Source of the DNA: Streptomyces pactum
Lineage (GTDB): Bacteria; Actinomycetota; Actinomycetes; Streptomycetales; Streptomycetaceae
Direction of reading: 5' to 3'
DNA length: 64,000 bases
Assembly: GCF_016031615.1 (NCBI RefSeq)
Contig: NZ_JACYXC010000001.1
Span: forward strand, 682,001-746,000
Shown here: one piece after another, positions 9,143-16,133 of the stretch
Layout: each line of letters starts with the position of its first letter
Numbering within the stretch: position 1 is the first letter of the stretch
Program-made: the position numbers and the translations under genes
Notes under the pieces: generated by a model
Told to the model about the DNA's origin: nothing
Database searches by the model: none
Seen by the model: only the letters and a program-made list of their open reading frames with translations

Positions 9143-9787
9143 TCAGTGGGTGGTCCCGCCGACCGCCCGGATGTCCTCGGTCCGGGTCGCGGCGGTGACG
9201 GCGACGGCGCGGAGCCCGGCGGCGACCGCGGCGGGCGGCAGCGCGGGCGCACCGCGGTCCAGCACCTGCTCCGGCGCGTAGGGGACGTGGACGAACCCGC
9301 CGCGCAACCCCGGCCGCTCGGTGGCGGCCAGGTGCATCAGGCCGTAGAAGACGTGGTTGCAGACGAAGGTACCGGCGGTGTGCGAGACGGAGGCGGGTAC
9401 GCCGGCCGCCCGGGCCGCGGCGACGCACGCCTTGACGGGGAGGGTGGCGAAGTAGGCGGCGGGCGCGCCGGGGACGACCGGCCGGTCGAGCGGACGGGCG
9501 CCCGCGTTGTCCGGGATCCGGGCGTCGTCCAGGTTGATCGCGACCCGCTCCACGGTGAGGTCGGGGCGGCCGCCGGCCTGGCCGGTACAGACCACCACGT
9601 CCGGGTCGGTGGCCTCCACGGCGGCCCGCAGCGCGGTCAGCGCGTCGCCGAAGACGCAGGGCAGTTCGGCGGTGGCGAAGGTGAGTCCGGCCGGCGGGTC
9701 CTGGGCCGCCAGTCGTACCGCCTCCCAGGAGGGATTGGTCCGCTCGCCGCCGAAGGGCTCGAATCCGGTCAGCAGTATCCGTGTCAT
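9143..9787 (-). CDS. pcp: Pyroglutamyl-peptidase I
   Basis: 214 residues, the normal size of this cysteine peptidase (family C15), which removes N-terminal pyroglutamate from peptides in the cytoplasm. The start MTRILLTGFEPFGG is the family signature. The catalytic residues fall at their usual places: E80 (TVERVAINLDD), C143 (SHTAGTFVCNHVFY) and H167 (GFVHVPY). The ATG at 9787 follows a GAGGCGGAAG purine stretch. It lies downstream of the DUF969/DUF979 membrane genes, on the same strand but after 430 bases. The released 5-oxoproline is the substrate of the oxoprolinases encoded nearby, so it fits the pyroglutamate-use block. I see no copy of the GntR-type operator immediately upstream. Confidence 0.93.
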   Translation of the reverse strand: MTRILLTGFEPFGGERTNPSWEAVRLAAQDPPAGLTFATAELPCVFGDALTALRAAVEATDPDVVVCTGQAGGRPDLTVERVAINLDDARIPDNAGARPLDRPVVPGAPAAYFATLPVKACVAAARAAGVPASVSHTAGTFVCNHVFYGLMHLAATERPGLRGGFVHVPYAPEQVLDRGAPALPPAAVAAGLRAVAVTAATRTEDIRAVGGTTH

Positions 9788-10217
9788 GAGCTTCCGCCTC
9801 GCAGCGTGGTCGGGTATGGGAATACGGGGTGTCGGGGGTCGGGGGTCGGGGGTCGGGTGGGCGCCGGCCACCGGTTCGCGGACGTGCGGAGGGGGCATCC
9901 GGGCGGCACCGGGTGCGGGGTCGTGGGCGCCCGGACCGGCGGTCGGGCGGGTGGTACGCGACCGGTGCCGGGTGCCACGGGCGGTTGACGCCGCGAGCGG
10001 GGGGCTCCCGATCCGGTGACACCGCGGGCGGTGGGCGCCGCCGGACGGGCCGTCGGCCGCTGTCGTACCCGCGGACCCCGGCCGGAAGTGACCTGGCCGG
10101 AAGTGACCCCCGGCCGGGTGGCCCGACCGCCCGGGTCCCGCGGAACCCCGGGCGGGCGCCGCTCCCCGGCGGCCCCGGCGGACCGGGCCCTCCCGGCGCC
10201 TCCGCCGGCCCCCGGCG
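9788..10217. other. Gene-free region with short direct repeats
   Basis: 430 bases between the DUF979 gene and pcp. It contains a 7-base tandem repeat TCGGGGG (three full copies plus a part, 9832-9857) and a 14-base direct repeat GGCCGGAAGTGACC (10080-10093 and 10095-10108). No gene or clear terminator is seen; pcp may have its own promoter here. Confidence 0.5.
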
Positions 10218-11186
10218 TCAGAATGCGACGAGCGCCATGATCACGATGTTGCAGCCGAGCAGCACCGCTGCGGTGGGCAGTTGCGCCTTGATCGGCCCGT
10301 ACTGGTCCTTCAGCTCCAGCAGCGCGGCCGGGACGATGTTGAAGTTCGCCGCCATCGGGGTGGCCAGCGTGCCGCAGAACCCGGCGAGCATGCCGATGGC
10401 GAGCACCGCGGCCGGATCGCCGTTCATCTGCTCGACCAGGACCGGCCAGCCGATCGCGGCGGTCATCACCGGGAAGGCGGCGAACGCGTTGCCCATGATC
10501 ATGGTGAACAGGGCCATGCCCACGCAGTACGCGATGACGGCCAGGTAGCGGGAGTCCTCCGGCAGCGCCTTCGTGGTCAGTTCGCCGACCTCGGTGCCCA
10601 CGCCGGCGACGGAGAAGATGCTGCCGAGCGTGGCGAGCAGCTGCGGCAGCAGCATCGCCCAGCCCATCGCCTCCAGCATCGAGCGGCCGGCGTGCACCGG
10701 GGTGCTCAGCCGCCGCTCGCGGAGCAGCACCATGCCGACGCCCAGGGCGACGACGGCTCCGATACCCAGGCCCAGGATGGTCTCGCTGCCCTTCTGCAGG
10801 ATCGGTTCGCCGCCGATGGACAGCTCCTTGACACCCACCGCGCAGACCATGGCCACGACCGGGATGGTGAGGGCCGGGATGAACAGCCGGTTGCCCAGGC
10901 GGGCGGCGCTGCGCACCCGTTCCTCGGTGCTGGTGGTGCGCACCTCGCCGCGCCCGGTGAAGCCGAATCCGGCGAGGGCGGCCATGGTGAGGACGGCGAC
11001 ACCCAGCGGTTCGGCCGGGGCCCGCTTCTCCACCACCCAGGAGCTGTAGACGAACCCGGCGCCGATCAGCCCCCAGAACGCGGCGCTGCCGACGCGCTTG
11101 GGGTTGGTGCGGTCGCGCAGCATCTGGGCGGCCATCACCAGGAAGACGGCCCCCACGAGCCAGAAGAACCACTCCGCCTTGATCAT
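10218..11186 (-). CDS. DUF979 family membrane protein, probable transporter half
   Basis: 322 residues with about nine hydrophobic helices, beginning MIKAEWFFWLVGAVFLVMAA. Conserved-looking transport motifs include MGNAFAAFPVM and GFCGTLATPMAANFNIVP near the C-terminus. It matches the DUF979 family as I know it, which occurs with DUF969 in two-gene units. The ATG overlaps the stop of the DUF969 gene by four bases (ATGA), so the two are translationally coupled and probably form one membrane complex. The surrounding genes all act on 5-oxoproline or its peptides, so uptake of 5-oxoproline is the most likely job. That substrate is inferred from context only. Confidence 0.8.
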   Translation of the reverse strand: MIKAEWFFWLVGAVFLVMAAQMLRDRTNPKRVGSAAFWGLIGAGFVYSSWVVEKRAPAEPLGVAVLTMAALAGFGFTGRGEVRTTSTEERVRSAARLGNRLFIPALTIPVVAMVCAVGVKELSIGGEPILQKGSETILGLGIGAVVALGVGMVLLRERRLSTPVHAGRSMLEAMGWAMLLPQLLATLGSIFSVAGVGTEVGELTTKALPEDSRYLAVIAYCVGMALFTMIMGNAFAAFPVMTAAIGWPVLVEQMNGDPAAVLAIGMLAGFCGTLATPMAANFNIVPAALLELKDQYGPIKAQLPTAAVLLGCNIVIMALVAF

Positions 11187-11896
11187 GCCGCGGCCTCCGT
11201 GGCGTCGCGGCCCGGTGCGGTGGCACCGCGGCCGAACTCCTGCTCCAGCTGCCGGTCCAGGCGCAGCAGCCGCCAGCCGTGCACCGCCAGGGCGCACACG
11301 GCGGTGGGAATGGCCCACAGGGCGAGGTGGAGGGGTTCCAGGTGGGTCTGGTACGTGGTGTTGACGAAGCCGGTGATGAGCAGGATGGATCCGACGGCGA
11401 GGAAGACGTCCTCGCCGAAGAAGAGTCCGACGTTGTCGGCGCTGGCGGAGAAGGACCTGATCTTCTCCCGGGCCTTGTCGGGCAGCGGCCCGTGGCGGCG
11501 TTCGGCGGCGCCCTCCGCCATGGGGGCGACGAGCGGCCGGACCGTCTGGGCGGGACCGCCGACGCTCACCAGGCCGAGGGCGGCCGTCACCTGGCGCAGC
11601 GCCAGGTACAGGGCGAGGAAGCGCCCGGTGGTGAGCTTGGCGAACCGGCCGATGAGGGTCCGGGCCTGTTCCTGGAGGCCGTGGCGTTCCAGGAGGCCGA
11701 TGACGGGCAGGGTGATGGCGAAGATCGTCACGGCCCGGCTGGAGGCGAAGCCGTTGCCGAAGGCGGCCAGCACCTCGCGCGGCGAGAGACCGCCGAGGAG
11801 TCCGGTGACGATTCCTGCCACCCCTACCACCAGCAGAGGGTTGCGTCTCGTGGCGAAGCCGATGACGACCACGAGCACGCCGAGGAGAACGATCAT
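11183..11896 (-). CDS. DUF969 family membrane protein, probable transporter half
   Basis: 237 residues, six or so membrane helices, starting MIVLLGVLVVVIGFATRRNP. The stretch LVSVGGPAQTVRPLVAPMAE and the following SADNVGLFFGEDVFLAVGS are characteristic of DUF969. It is the first gene of the pair with DUF979 (four-base overlap). A promoter with a palindrome in its spacer lies about 50 bases upstream, giving a leader of roughly 45 bases. The ATG at 11896 has GGAAGGCGG upstream. Probable 5-oxoproline permease subunit, by neighbourhood. Confidence 0.8.
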   Translation of the reverse strand: MIVLLGVLVVVIGFATRRNPLLVVGVAGIVTGLLGGLSPREVLAAFGNGFASSRAVTIFAITLPVIGLLERHGLQEQARTLIGRFAKLTTGRFLALYLALRQVTAALGLVSVGGPAQTVRPLVAPMAEGAAERRHGPLPDKAREKIRSFSASADNVGLFFGEDVFLAVGSILLITGFVNTTYQTHLEPLHLALWAIPTAVCALAVHGWRLLRLDRQLEQEFGRGATAPGRDATEAAA

Positions 11897-11947
11897 GCGT
11901 CCGCCTTCCGCGTGGGACCCCGTAAGGGGCGAGGGAGGATTCACCGG

Positions 11948-11977
11948 AGGCTAGGGGATTGTTCAACGATCCGACAA
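11948..11977 (-). promoter_or_regulatory. Promoter of the DUF969-DUF979 genes with embedded operator
   Basis: On the minus strand, TTGTCG (11977-11972) and TAGCCT (11953-11948) are separated by exactly 18 bases. The 17-bp near-palindrome GGATTGTTCAACGATCC (plus strand 11956-11972, one mismatch) fills that spacer, so a bound repressor would block RNA polymerase. The pxpA promoter has the same layout. Confidence 0.7.
11956..11972. promoter_or_regulatory. Predicted GntR operator, copy 1
   Basis: GGATTGTTCAACGATCC, two 8-base arms around a central C with one mismatch. It differs at one base from the perfect palindrome at 13166-13182 next to gntR. The flanking GACAAG is also shared, as CTTGTC in the other orientation. 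Confidence 0.7.
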
Positions 11978-12315
11978 GAGGTTGATCCTTGATCCATCTC
12001 CGGGGTATGCCGAACGCCCCCGGACACCCCGGTCGCCCGGGTGGCCCCGGACGCCCCCGGGGCCGGCCGGGCGTCACGGCCCGGGCCGCCCGGCTCCCGT
12101 ACTCCGGACCCGGCCCCTCGCATCCGGGCACCGCCACCCGCGCACCACGCCGGACACCCGCCGCGCCCGGCACCGCCTCCGGATGCGGCACCCGAGCACC
12201 CGCTCGCGGCCCCGCGCCCGCCGCCGGGGCACCGCCCCCCGCATCCCCCGCCGCCTCAGCCGCACACCGGGCACCGGGCCGGCCCCGGCGTCGCACGTGT
12301 CCCGGCGCACCCGTC
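11978..12315. other. Gene-free region between DUF969 promoter and gntR
   Basis: Beyond a short GATCC direct repeat (11984-11995) I see only GC-rich sequence with no gene. The end of gntR lies on the same strand as the DUF969 gene. Confidence 0.4.
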
Positions 12316-13044
12316 TCAGCCCTGCGGCAGCCGCTCCGCGTAGGCGCCCGACAGCTGCCGCCTGGAGTCGTCCAGGTAGGACGCGAGCAACTCCTCCGCC
12401 TGCGCCTTCTCCCCGTCCTGCAGCGCCTCCAGGATCTGGCGGTTGCGGGTGAGGTACGGCGCGTGGAACCGCCGCGGGTCCGCCATCACGTGGAAGACCA
12501 GCCGCAGTTCGGCGAGCACCCCGCGCATCAGCTCGTCGGTGCGCGGGCTCCCGGCGAGCGCGACGATCGCCTGGTGGAAGCGGATGTTCGCGGTGGACAG
12601 CTCCTGCCACTCGCGGTCCCGGGCGGCCCGCTCGCCGGCGATCACCGCCGCTTCCACCGCCTCCAGCGGGTACGGGGGCTCGCCCAGGCTCCGTACCGCG
12701 GCGCGTTCGACCAGTTCCCGCACCCGGTAGATGTCGGCGAGGTCGGCCATGGTGACCACCCGGACGAAGACCCCGCGGTTGAGTTCGTGGACCAGCAACC
12801 GCTCGTGCGTGAGCAGCCGGAACGCCTCCCGCAAGGTGTTGCGGGAGACCCCGAGGGCGCCCTTGATGCTGTCCTCGGAGAGCCTGGTCCCGGGCGGGAA
12901 GAAGCCCTCGGTGATCCGGTCGCGCAGAATGTCCGCCACCCGCTCGGCGGTGCTGGTCCGGCCCAGCAGCGCCCGGTCCGTCTCCAGCCCGGTCACTGAC
13001 ACCGCTGTCGCTTCGGCGAGTCGCCGGTCGGTCCCGCTGGCCAC
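12316..13044 (-). CDS. GntR-family transcriptional regulator of the 5-oxoproline genes
   Basis: About 242 residues. An N-terminal winged helix (STAERVADILRDRITEGFFP, then LSEDSIKGALGVSRNTLREAF) is followed by an all-helical FCD effector domain with the usual metal/ligand residues (FHQAIV, HVMADP). This is the FadR subfamily. It is divergent from pxpABC, and the perfect palindrome in that intergenic region recurs in the DUF969 promoter, so it very likely controls both units, with 5-oxoproline or a relative as candidate effector (inference). The GTG at 13044 is preferred for its AGGGAG six bases upstream; a GTG at 13059 would add five residues. Confidence 0.85.
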   Translation of the reverse strand: MASGTDRRLAEATAVSVTGLETDRALLGRTSTAERVADILRDRITEGFFPPGTRLSEDSIKGALGVSRNTLREAFRLLTHERLLVHELNRGVFVRVVTMADLADIYRVRELVERAAVRSLGEPPYPLEAVEAAVIAGERAARDREWQELSTANIRFHQAIVALAGSPRTDELMRGVLAELRLVFHVMADPRRFHAPYLTRNRQILEALQDGEKAQAEELLASYLDDSRRQLSGAYAERLPQG

Positions 13045-13160
13045 ACCCGTCTCCCTCACTGCGCGCCCCGCAGGGCGGTTTCCCTGTCCGCCGCCCGGTC
13101 CGTGACGCGCGGGCGGCGTCCGCAGTCAAACCCAGAAGGGGATGCGGGACAACACGCATC

Positions 13161-13190
13161 TTGTCGGATCGTTCAACGATCCCTTACGGT
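13161..13190 (+). promoter_or_regulatory. pxpABC promoter with embedded GntR operator (copy 2)
   Basis: TTGTCG (13161-13166), 18-base spacer, TACGGT (13185-13190). The spacer carries the perfect palindrome GGATCGTTCAACGATCC (13166-13182). The same region must serve gntR in the other direction. It implies a leader of about 280 bases before pxpA. Confidence 0.7.
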
Positions 13191-13425
13191 GAGCCCGGCC
13201 ACTCGCTCACGGCACCGCGGCATTGCCACGACCGCGCGTGGTGGCCCGCGCGCCGGGGGGCTGCCGTGCGCGCCGGGCGCGGCGGTGGACGCCCGGACCG
13301 CACGGCCGGCCGTCTCCCCGGGCCGCGCCGGCCGCGGCCGCGAGCCGCGCCCGCCGGCCGCGCGCCTGCCCCGCACACCACGCCCATCGCCCCACCGCAC
13401 ACGCCGCACAGCACAGCACCGCACG

Positions 13426-13450
13426 CACCGCACCGCACCGCACCGCACCG
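13426..13450. repeat. CACCG tandem repeat in the pxpA leader
   Basis: Five exact copies of the pentamer CACCG inside a longer CA/CCG-rich stretch (about 13390-13460), just ahead of pxpA. No stable hairpin or known riboswitch is recognisable in the leader. Confidence 0.7.
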
Positions 13451-13477
13451 AGGACCGCACGCCCGAACGGACGGATC

Positions 13478-14257
13478 ATGACCGACACCGCACCGGAATT
13501 GTCGATCGACCTCAACGCCGACCTCGGTGAGGGGTTCGGCCGCTGGCAGCTCACCGACGACGAGGCCCTGCTGTCGGTGGTCACCAGCGCCAACGTGGCC
13601 TGCGGCTTCCACGGCGGCGACCCGAGCACCATGCGCCGCGTCTGCGAACTCGCCGCGGTGCGGGGGGTGGTCATCGGCGCCCAGGTCTCCTACCGCGACC
13701 TGGCCGGGTTCGGGCGGCGGGCGATGGACGTACCGCCGGGGGAACTCGCCGACGAGGTGGCCTACCAGATCGGCGCCCTGGAGATCTTCGCCCGGGCGGC
13801 CGGGGCCCGGGTGGCCTACGTCAAACCGCACGGCGCGCTGTACAACCGCTGCGTGCACGACGAGACCCAGGCGGCCGCGGTGATCGAGGGGGTGCGGACG
13901 GCCGGGAACCCCGGTCTGCCGGTGCTCGGACTCCCCGGTTCACAGCTCCACCGGGCGGCGCGGGCGGCCGGACTCCCCACGGTCACCGAGGCCTTCGCGG
14001 ACCGGGCCTACACCGCCGCCGGAACCCTGGTGCCCCGCACCTCGCCCGGCGCCCTGATCAGCGACCCGGAGGCGGTGCTGCGGCGCTCGGTGGCCATCGC
14101 CCGCGACGCCACGGTCACCTCGATCGACGGGCAGCCGCTCGCGGTCCGGGTGCGTTCGCTGTGCGTGCACGGGGACACGCCGGGGGCCGCCGCGCTGGCC
14201 CGCCGGATACGCGCCGGGCTGGACGGGGCCGGCGTACGCGTGGCGGCCTTCGCATGA
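13478..14257 (+). CDS. pxpA: 5-oxoprolinase subunit A (LamB/YcsF family)
   Basis: 259 residues. It opens with SIDLNADLGEGFGRW, followed by SANVACGFHGGDP and VKPHGALYN, the hallmark motifs of the LamB/YcsF family. With PxpB and PxpC it forms the widespread prokaryotic ATP-dependent 5-oxoprolinase that converts 5-oxoproline to glutamate. The ATG at 13478 is used because the family sequence begins a few residues later; its ribosome site (GGACGG) is modest. It is the first of three genes coupled by four-base overlaps. It is regulated from the operator-bearing promoter at 13161-13190. Confidence 0.93.
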   Translation: MTDTAPELSIDLNADLGEGFGRWQLTDDEALLSVVTSANVACGFHGGDPSTMRRVCELAAVRGVVIGAQVSYRDLAGFGRRAMDVPPGELADEVAYQIGALEIFARAAGARVAYVKPHGALYNRCVHDETQAAAVIEGVRTAGNPGLPVLGLPGSQLHRAARAAGLPTVTEAFADRAYTAAGTLVPRTSPGALISDPEAVLRRSVAIARDATVTSIDGQPLAVRVRSLCVHGDTPGAAALARRIRAGLDGAGVRVAAFA

Positions 14258-15153
14258 GCGCCCCGGCAGCCCGGCCGGCCGCGGGACGGTCCGCCGCCGG
14301 CGCGGTACGGGTGCTCCCGGTGGGCGACCACGCCCTGCTGCTGGAGACCGACGGCGGCGAGGCGGCCCAGGCGCTGCACGCCGAGATCCTCCGCCGGTCG
14401 TCCGCCGGCGAACTGCCGCCGGTGCGCGAGATCGTGCCCGCCGCGCGGACCGTGCTCCTCGACGGCCTCGCCGACCCGGCGCGGCTCGCCGCCGAACTGC
14501 CGCACTGGCACATCCCGCCGCTCCCCGCCGAGCAGGGCACCACGGTCGAGGTGCCGGTCCGCTACGACGGCCCCGACCTGGCCGAGGTGGCGGCGGTGTG
14601 GGGAGTGGCCCCCGAGGAGGTCGGCGCGATCCACGCGGCCGCCGAGTACCGGGTCGCGTTCTGTGGTTTCGCGCCGGGCTTCGGCTACCTGACCGGGCTG
14701 CCCGAGCACCGCCGGGTGCCGCGCCGGGCCACCCCGCGGACCGCGGTGCCGGCCGGCGCGGTGGCGCTGGCCGGTCCGTACACCGGTGTCTACCCGCGCT
14801 CCTCCCCCGGCGGCTGGCAGCTGATCGGGACCGCCGAGGCCGAGCTGTGGAACCCCCGCCGGGAGCCGGCGGCGCTCTTCGCCCCCGGCACCCGGGTGCG
14901 TTTCGTCCCGCTGCCGGCGGAAGGTCCGGGGTCCGGCGCCGAACGCCGGTCCCGCACTGCCGTGCCCGGCCCGGCCGCCCCGGACCGGCCCCGCACCGGC
15001 CGTTCCGGCGCCGTACGGACCCTCACCCGGCGGACCGGGACCGGACCGGACGGAACCGGACAGGGGGCGGCCGGTCCCGCCGACCGCGCCACCGCGGGCA
15101 CCGGCCGGGACACCACGGGCACCGGCCGCACCACCACGGGGGCGGACCGGTGA
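14254..15153 (+). CDS. pxpB: 5-oxoprolinase subunit B (KipI/allophanate-hydrolase subunit 1 type)
   Basis: 299 residues. The core (about 15-225) matches the KipI/PxpB family, with the conserved block FCGFAPGFGYLTGLP and the run GPYTGVYPRSSPGGWQLIG. The last 70 or so residues form a low-complexity Thr/Gly/Arg tail (repeated TGTGR-type units) beyond the normal family length of about 220-230; it is probably disordered. The ATG overlaps the pxpA stop (ATGA), so translation is coupled. It works with PxpC as the ATP-using partner of PxpA. Confidence 0.92.
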   Translation: MSAPAARPAAGRSAAGAVRVLPVGDHALLLETDGGEAAQALHAEILRRSSAGELPPVREIVPAARTVLLDGLADPARLAAELPHWHIPPLPAEQGTTVEVPVRYDGPDLAEVAAVWGVAPEEVGAIHAAAEYRVAFCGFAPGFGYLTGLPEHRRVPRRATPRTAVPAGAVALAGPYTGVYPRSSPGGWQLIGTAEAELWNPRREPAALFAPGTRVRFVPLPAEGPGSGAERRSRTAVPGPAAPDRPRTGRSGAVRTLTRRTGTGPDGTGQGAAGPADRATAGTGRDTTGTGRTTTGADR

Positions 15154-16028
15154 CCGGCGACGGCTTCTCGGTGGTACGGGCCGGCGCCCTCACCACCGTC
15201 CAGGACCTGGGCCGGCCCGGCCACGCGCATCTGGGCGTGCCCCGCTCCGGGGCGCTGGACCTCGACGCGCACCGGCTGGCCAACCGGCTGGTCGGCAACC
15301 CGGAGACCGCCGCCACCCTGGAGACCACGCTGACCGGCTGCGCGGTGCGGGTGCACCGGGCCGTCTGGGCGGCGGTCACCGGGGCGGCCTGCGCGGTCAC
15401 CGTCGCGGGCCGGCCGGCCGCATGGGGCGCCCCGCTGCGGGTGCCGTCCGGGGCGGTGCTGGAGGTCGGCCCGGCCCGCCACGGCGTCCGCTCCTACCTG
15501 GCGTTCGGCGGCGGTGTGGCGGCCGGGCCGGAGCTGGGCAGCCGTGCCACCGACCTGCTCTCCGGGCTGGGCCCGGACCCGCTGGCCGACGGGCAGGTGG
15601 TCCCCCTGGGCCCGCCGGCCGGTCCGCCCGCCGCGACGGACGCGGTCGCCCGGACCGGGTTCGCCCCCGAGCTGGTGCTGCCGGTCCGCCTCGGGCCGCG
15701 GCACGACTGGTTCACCCCCGCGGCGATCCGCACCCTGGCCGGCGCCTACCGGGTGTCCGCGGCGAGCAACCGGATCGGGATGCGGACCGAGGGACCGGCG
15801 CTGGAGCGGGCCGTGCCGGGTGAACTCCCCAGCGAGGGCATGGTGCTGGGGGCGCTCCAGGTGCCGCCGGACGGCCGGCCGGTGCTCTTCCTCGCCGACC
15901 ACCCCACCACCGGCGGCTACCCGGTGGTGGGCGTCGTCCCCGAGCCGTACCTGTCCGCCGCCGCCCAGGCCACGCCCGGCACCCCGGTGCGGTTCGTACC
16001 GCGCGGAGCCCGGTCGGCCGCCACCTGA
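15150..16028 (+). CDS. pxpC: 5-oxoprolinase subunit C (KipA/allophanate-hydrolase subunit 2 type)
   Basis: 292 residues. Family motifs: VVRAGALTTVQDLGRPGHAH at the start, GVPRSGALDLDAHRLANRLV, YLAFGGGVA, SNRIGMRTEGP and DHPTTGGYPVVG near the end, all typical of the biotin-dependent carboxylase-like/KipA family that pairs with PxpB. The GTG start overlaps the pxpB stop (GTGA). Last gene of the pxpABC unit; it converges on the large oxoprolinase/hydantoinase gene 105 bases further on. Confidence 0.92.
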   Translation: MTGDGFSVVRAGALTTVQDLGRPGHAHLGVPRSGALDLDAHRLANRLVGNPETAATLETTLTGCAVRVHRAVWAAVTGAACAVTVAGRPAAWGAPLRVPSGAVLEVGPARHGVRSYLAFGGGVAAGPELGSRATDLLSGLGPDPLADGQVVPLGPPAGPPAATDAVARTGFAPELVLPVRLGPRHDWFTPAAIRTLAGAYRVSAASNRIGMRTEGPALERAVPGELPSEGMVLGALQVPPDGRPVLFLADHPTTGGYPVVGVVPEPYLSAAAQATPGTPVRFVPRGARSAAT

Positions 16029-16133
16029 CACGCCGTCACACCCCAGGCGGTGAACGGCACTTTGGCGCGCCCTGGCCGCCGGGGGCCGCCGCCGCGGCCG
16101 GGGCGGCGCACCGCCCGCGCACGCGGTGGGTGC

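Noticed and set aside
9832..9857. TCGGGGG repeats as a functional G-quadruplex regulator of pcp
   Set aside because: They lie about 45 bases before the start, but short G-runs are everywhere in this genome and nothing else supports a regulatory role.
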